Assembly: GCA_007844125.1 (NCBI GenBank)
Contig: CM017561.1
Location: 20,027,170-20,091,169 of the forward strand
DNA length: 64,000 nucleotides
Source of the DNA: Sinonovacula constricta
Lineage: Eukaryota > Mollusca > Bivalvia > Cardiida > Solecurtidae
Direction of reading: 5' to 3'
Shown: piece by piece, positions 63,288 through 64,000 of the stretch
How positions within the stretch are numbered: the first letter of the stretch is position 1
Layout: every line of letters begins with the position of its first letter
Notes under the pieces: generated by a model
Databases searched by the model: none
What the model saw: only the letters and a program-made list of their open reading frames with translations
Told to the model about the DNA's origin: nothing
Translations under genes and position numbers: made by a program

Positions 63288-64000
63288 CTGTGGACGGAGA
63301 AAATTTAATAACTATTAATGATTATCAATGACAGATCAGGGTCTTTTTGATCTCTTAGCCTGCTATTTGTGTATTTTATAGAATTAGGCAAACAGTGTAG
63401 TTCCAGATCCCTGTTAGGAGCTGTCAAATCAGGATCTATACTACTTGCTGCTCAGTTTCTTTTTATCAGTACAACAACCCTGACTGTAACATACATAAGA
63501 TTAAAGCCAAAAAATCTAGAGAATTTAGCACAAAATGTAGCAAGCTAAGGGTTATTTAAACTTCACCCCTCTAGAAAATGAGCTTTTGGCCTAGACCTAA
63601 GCTCACAACCTCCCATGTCTAGGGCTAGTGTTCCTACATTACCAAACTTGTAGTCAATGTTTTACCTTAAACCTCTTTGTTACAGTGTGAACATGCTCTG
63701 TTTTATCCTTGTTTTGAATAGAACGCTCTCAACTGGAGCTGGCTGATGCCAATCTACACTAATTGTCTAAGTCTGATCACTTTAGAAACTTGAAGGGACT
63801 AGAAGATATAGACACTGTGAATGAGGGGCACAGAGGCTCTATTGCCATTGCTGACCATTTTTACTGCCAATGTTTTACTAATAGAAGGTGCGAAAATTGG
63901 GCTGTCAAAACCTTAAAGTAAAGTCTGGCTAAGTATGCCTAATCTTGTCAACAACAGCTGTCAACAGGTCTAGATTTTTTTACCCTGGTTTTACTTTAAA
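63288..64000. other. Intron or flank, no exon recognised
   Basis: This should be intron of the minus-strand gene whose last exon begins at 63287. I found no convincing exon on either strand. Confidence 0.45.

Overview
The window looks like nuclear DNA from a bivalve mollusc, probably a heterodont. It is AT-rich, its few coding exons are short and separated by introns of 0.5 to 4 kb with GT..AG borders, and the rest is tandem repeats, tRNA-derived SINEs, a decayed non-LTR retrotransposon and anonymous dispersed repeats of a type I associate with bivalve genomes. The organism call is inference; the exon structures are read directly. Most long open frames here are read-throughs of tandem repeats, not genes.

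Layout. (1) 561-9021, plus strand: the 3' three coding exons of a SENP8/NEDP1-like deneddylase (Ulp1-type cysteine protease). They hold the catalytic Asp, the oxyanion-hole Gln and the catalytic Cys; the exon with the catalytic His lies before the window. The middle 54-bp exon sits between two minisatellites (36-bp period, then 12/26-bp period). (2) 9022-24667: no intact gene. It holds a (TA)n hairpin, a frameshifted ORF of unknown family, and a CR1/Jockey-like LINE relic split at a TTAA by a 1164-bp piggyBac-like non-autonomous element. (3) 24668-25360: a very uniform 53-bp satellite. (4) 34335-26945, minus strand: a seven-exon gene for an unrecognised 335-residue single-pass membrane protein (signal peptide, six-Cys ectodomain, TM helix, acidic/Gly-rich tail). 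Its introns hold a 1.6-kb AGT-type microsatellite and a 1.2-kb element with inverted ends. (5) 34355-63119: mostly non-coding, with SINEs, a second copy of a roughly 1-kb repeat also present in the SENP8 intron, a minisatellite grown inside a SINE, and one candidate secreted-protein first exon on the minus strand. (6) 63287-63120, minus strand: the terminal coding exon of an unrecognised gene that continues past the right edge.

The genes show no sign of working together; they are ordinary neighbours in a repeat-rich genome. The most informative items are the repeat-flanked micro-exon, the TTAA insertion whose removal restores the LINE reading frame, the orphan membrane protein, and the SINE-nested minisatellite.
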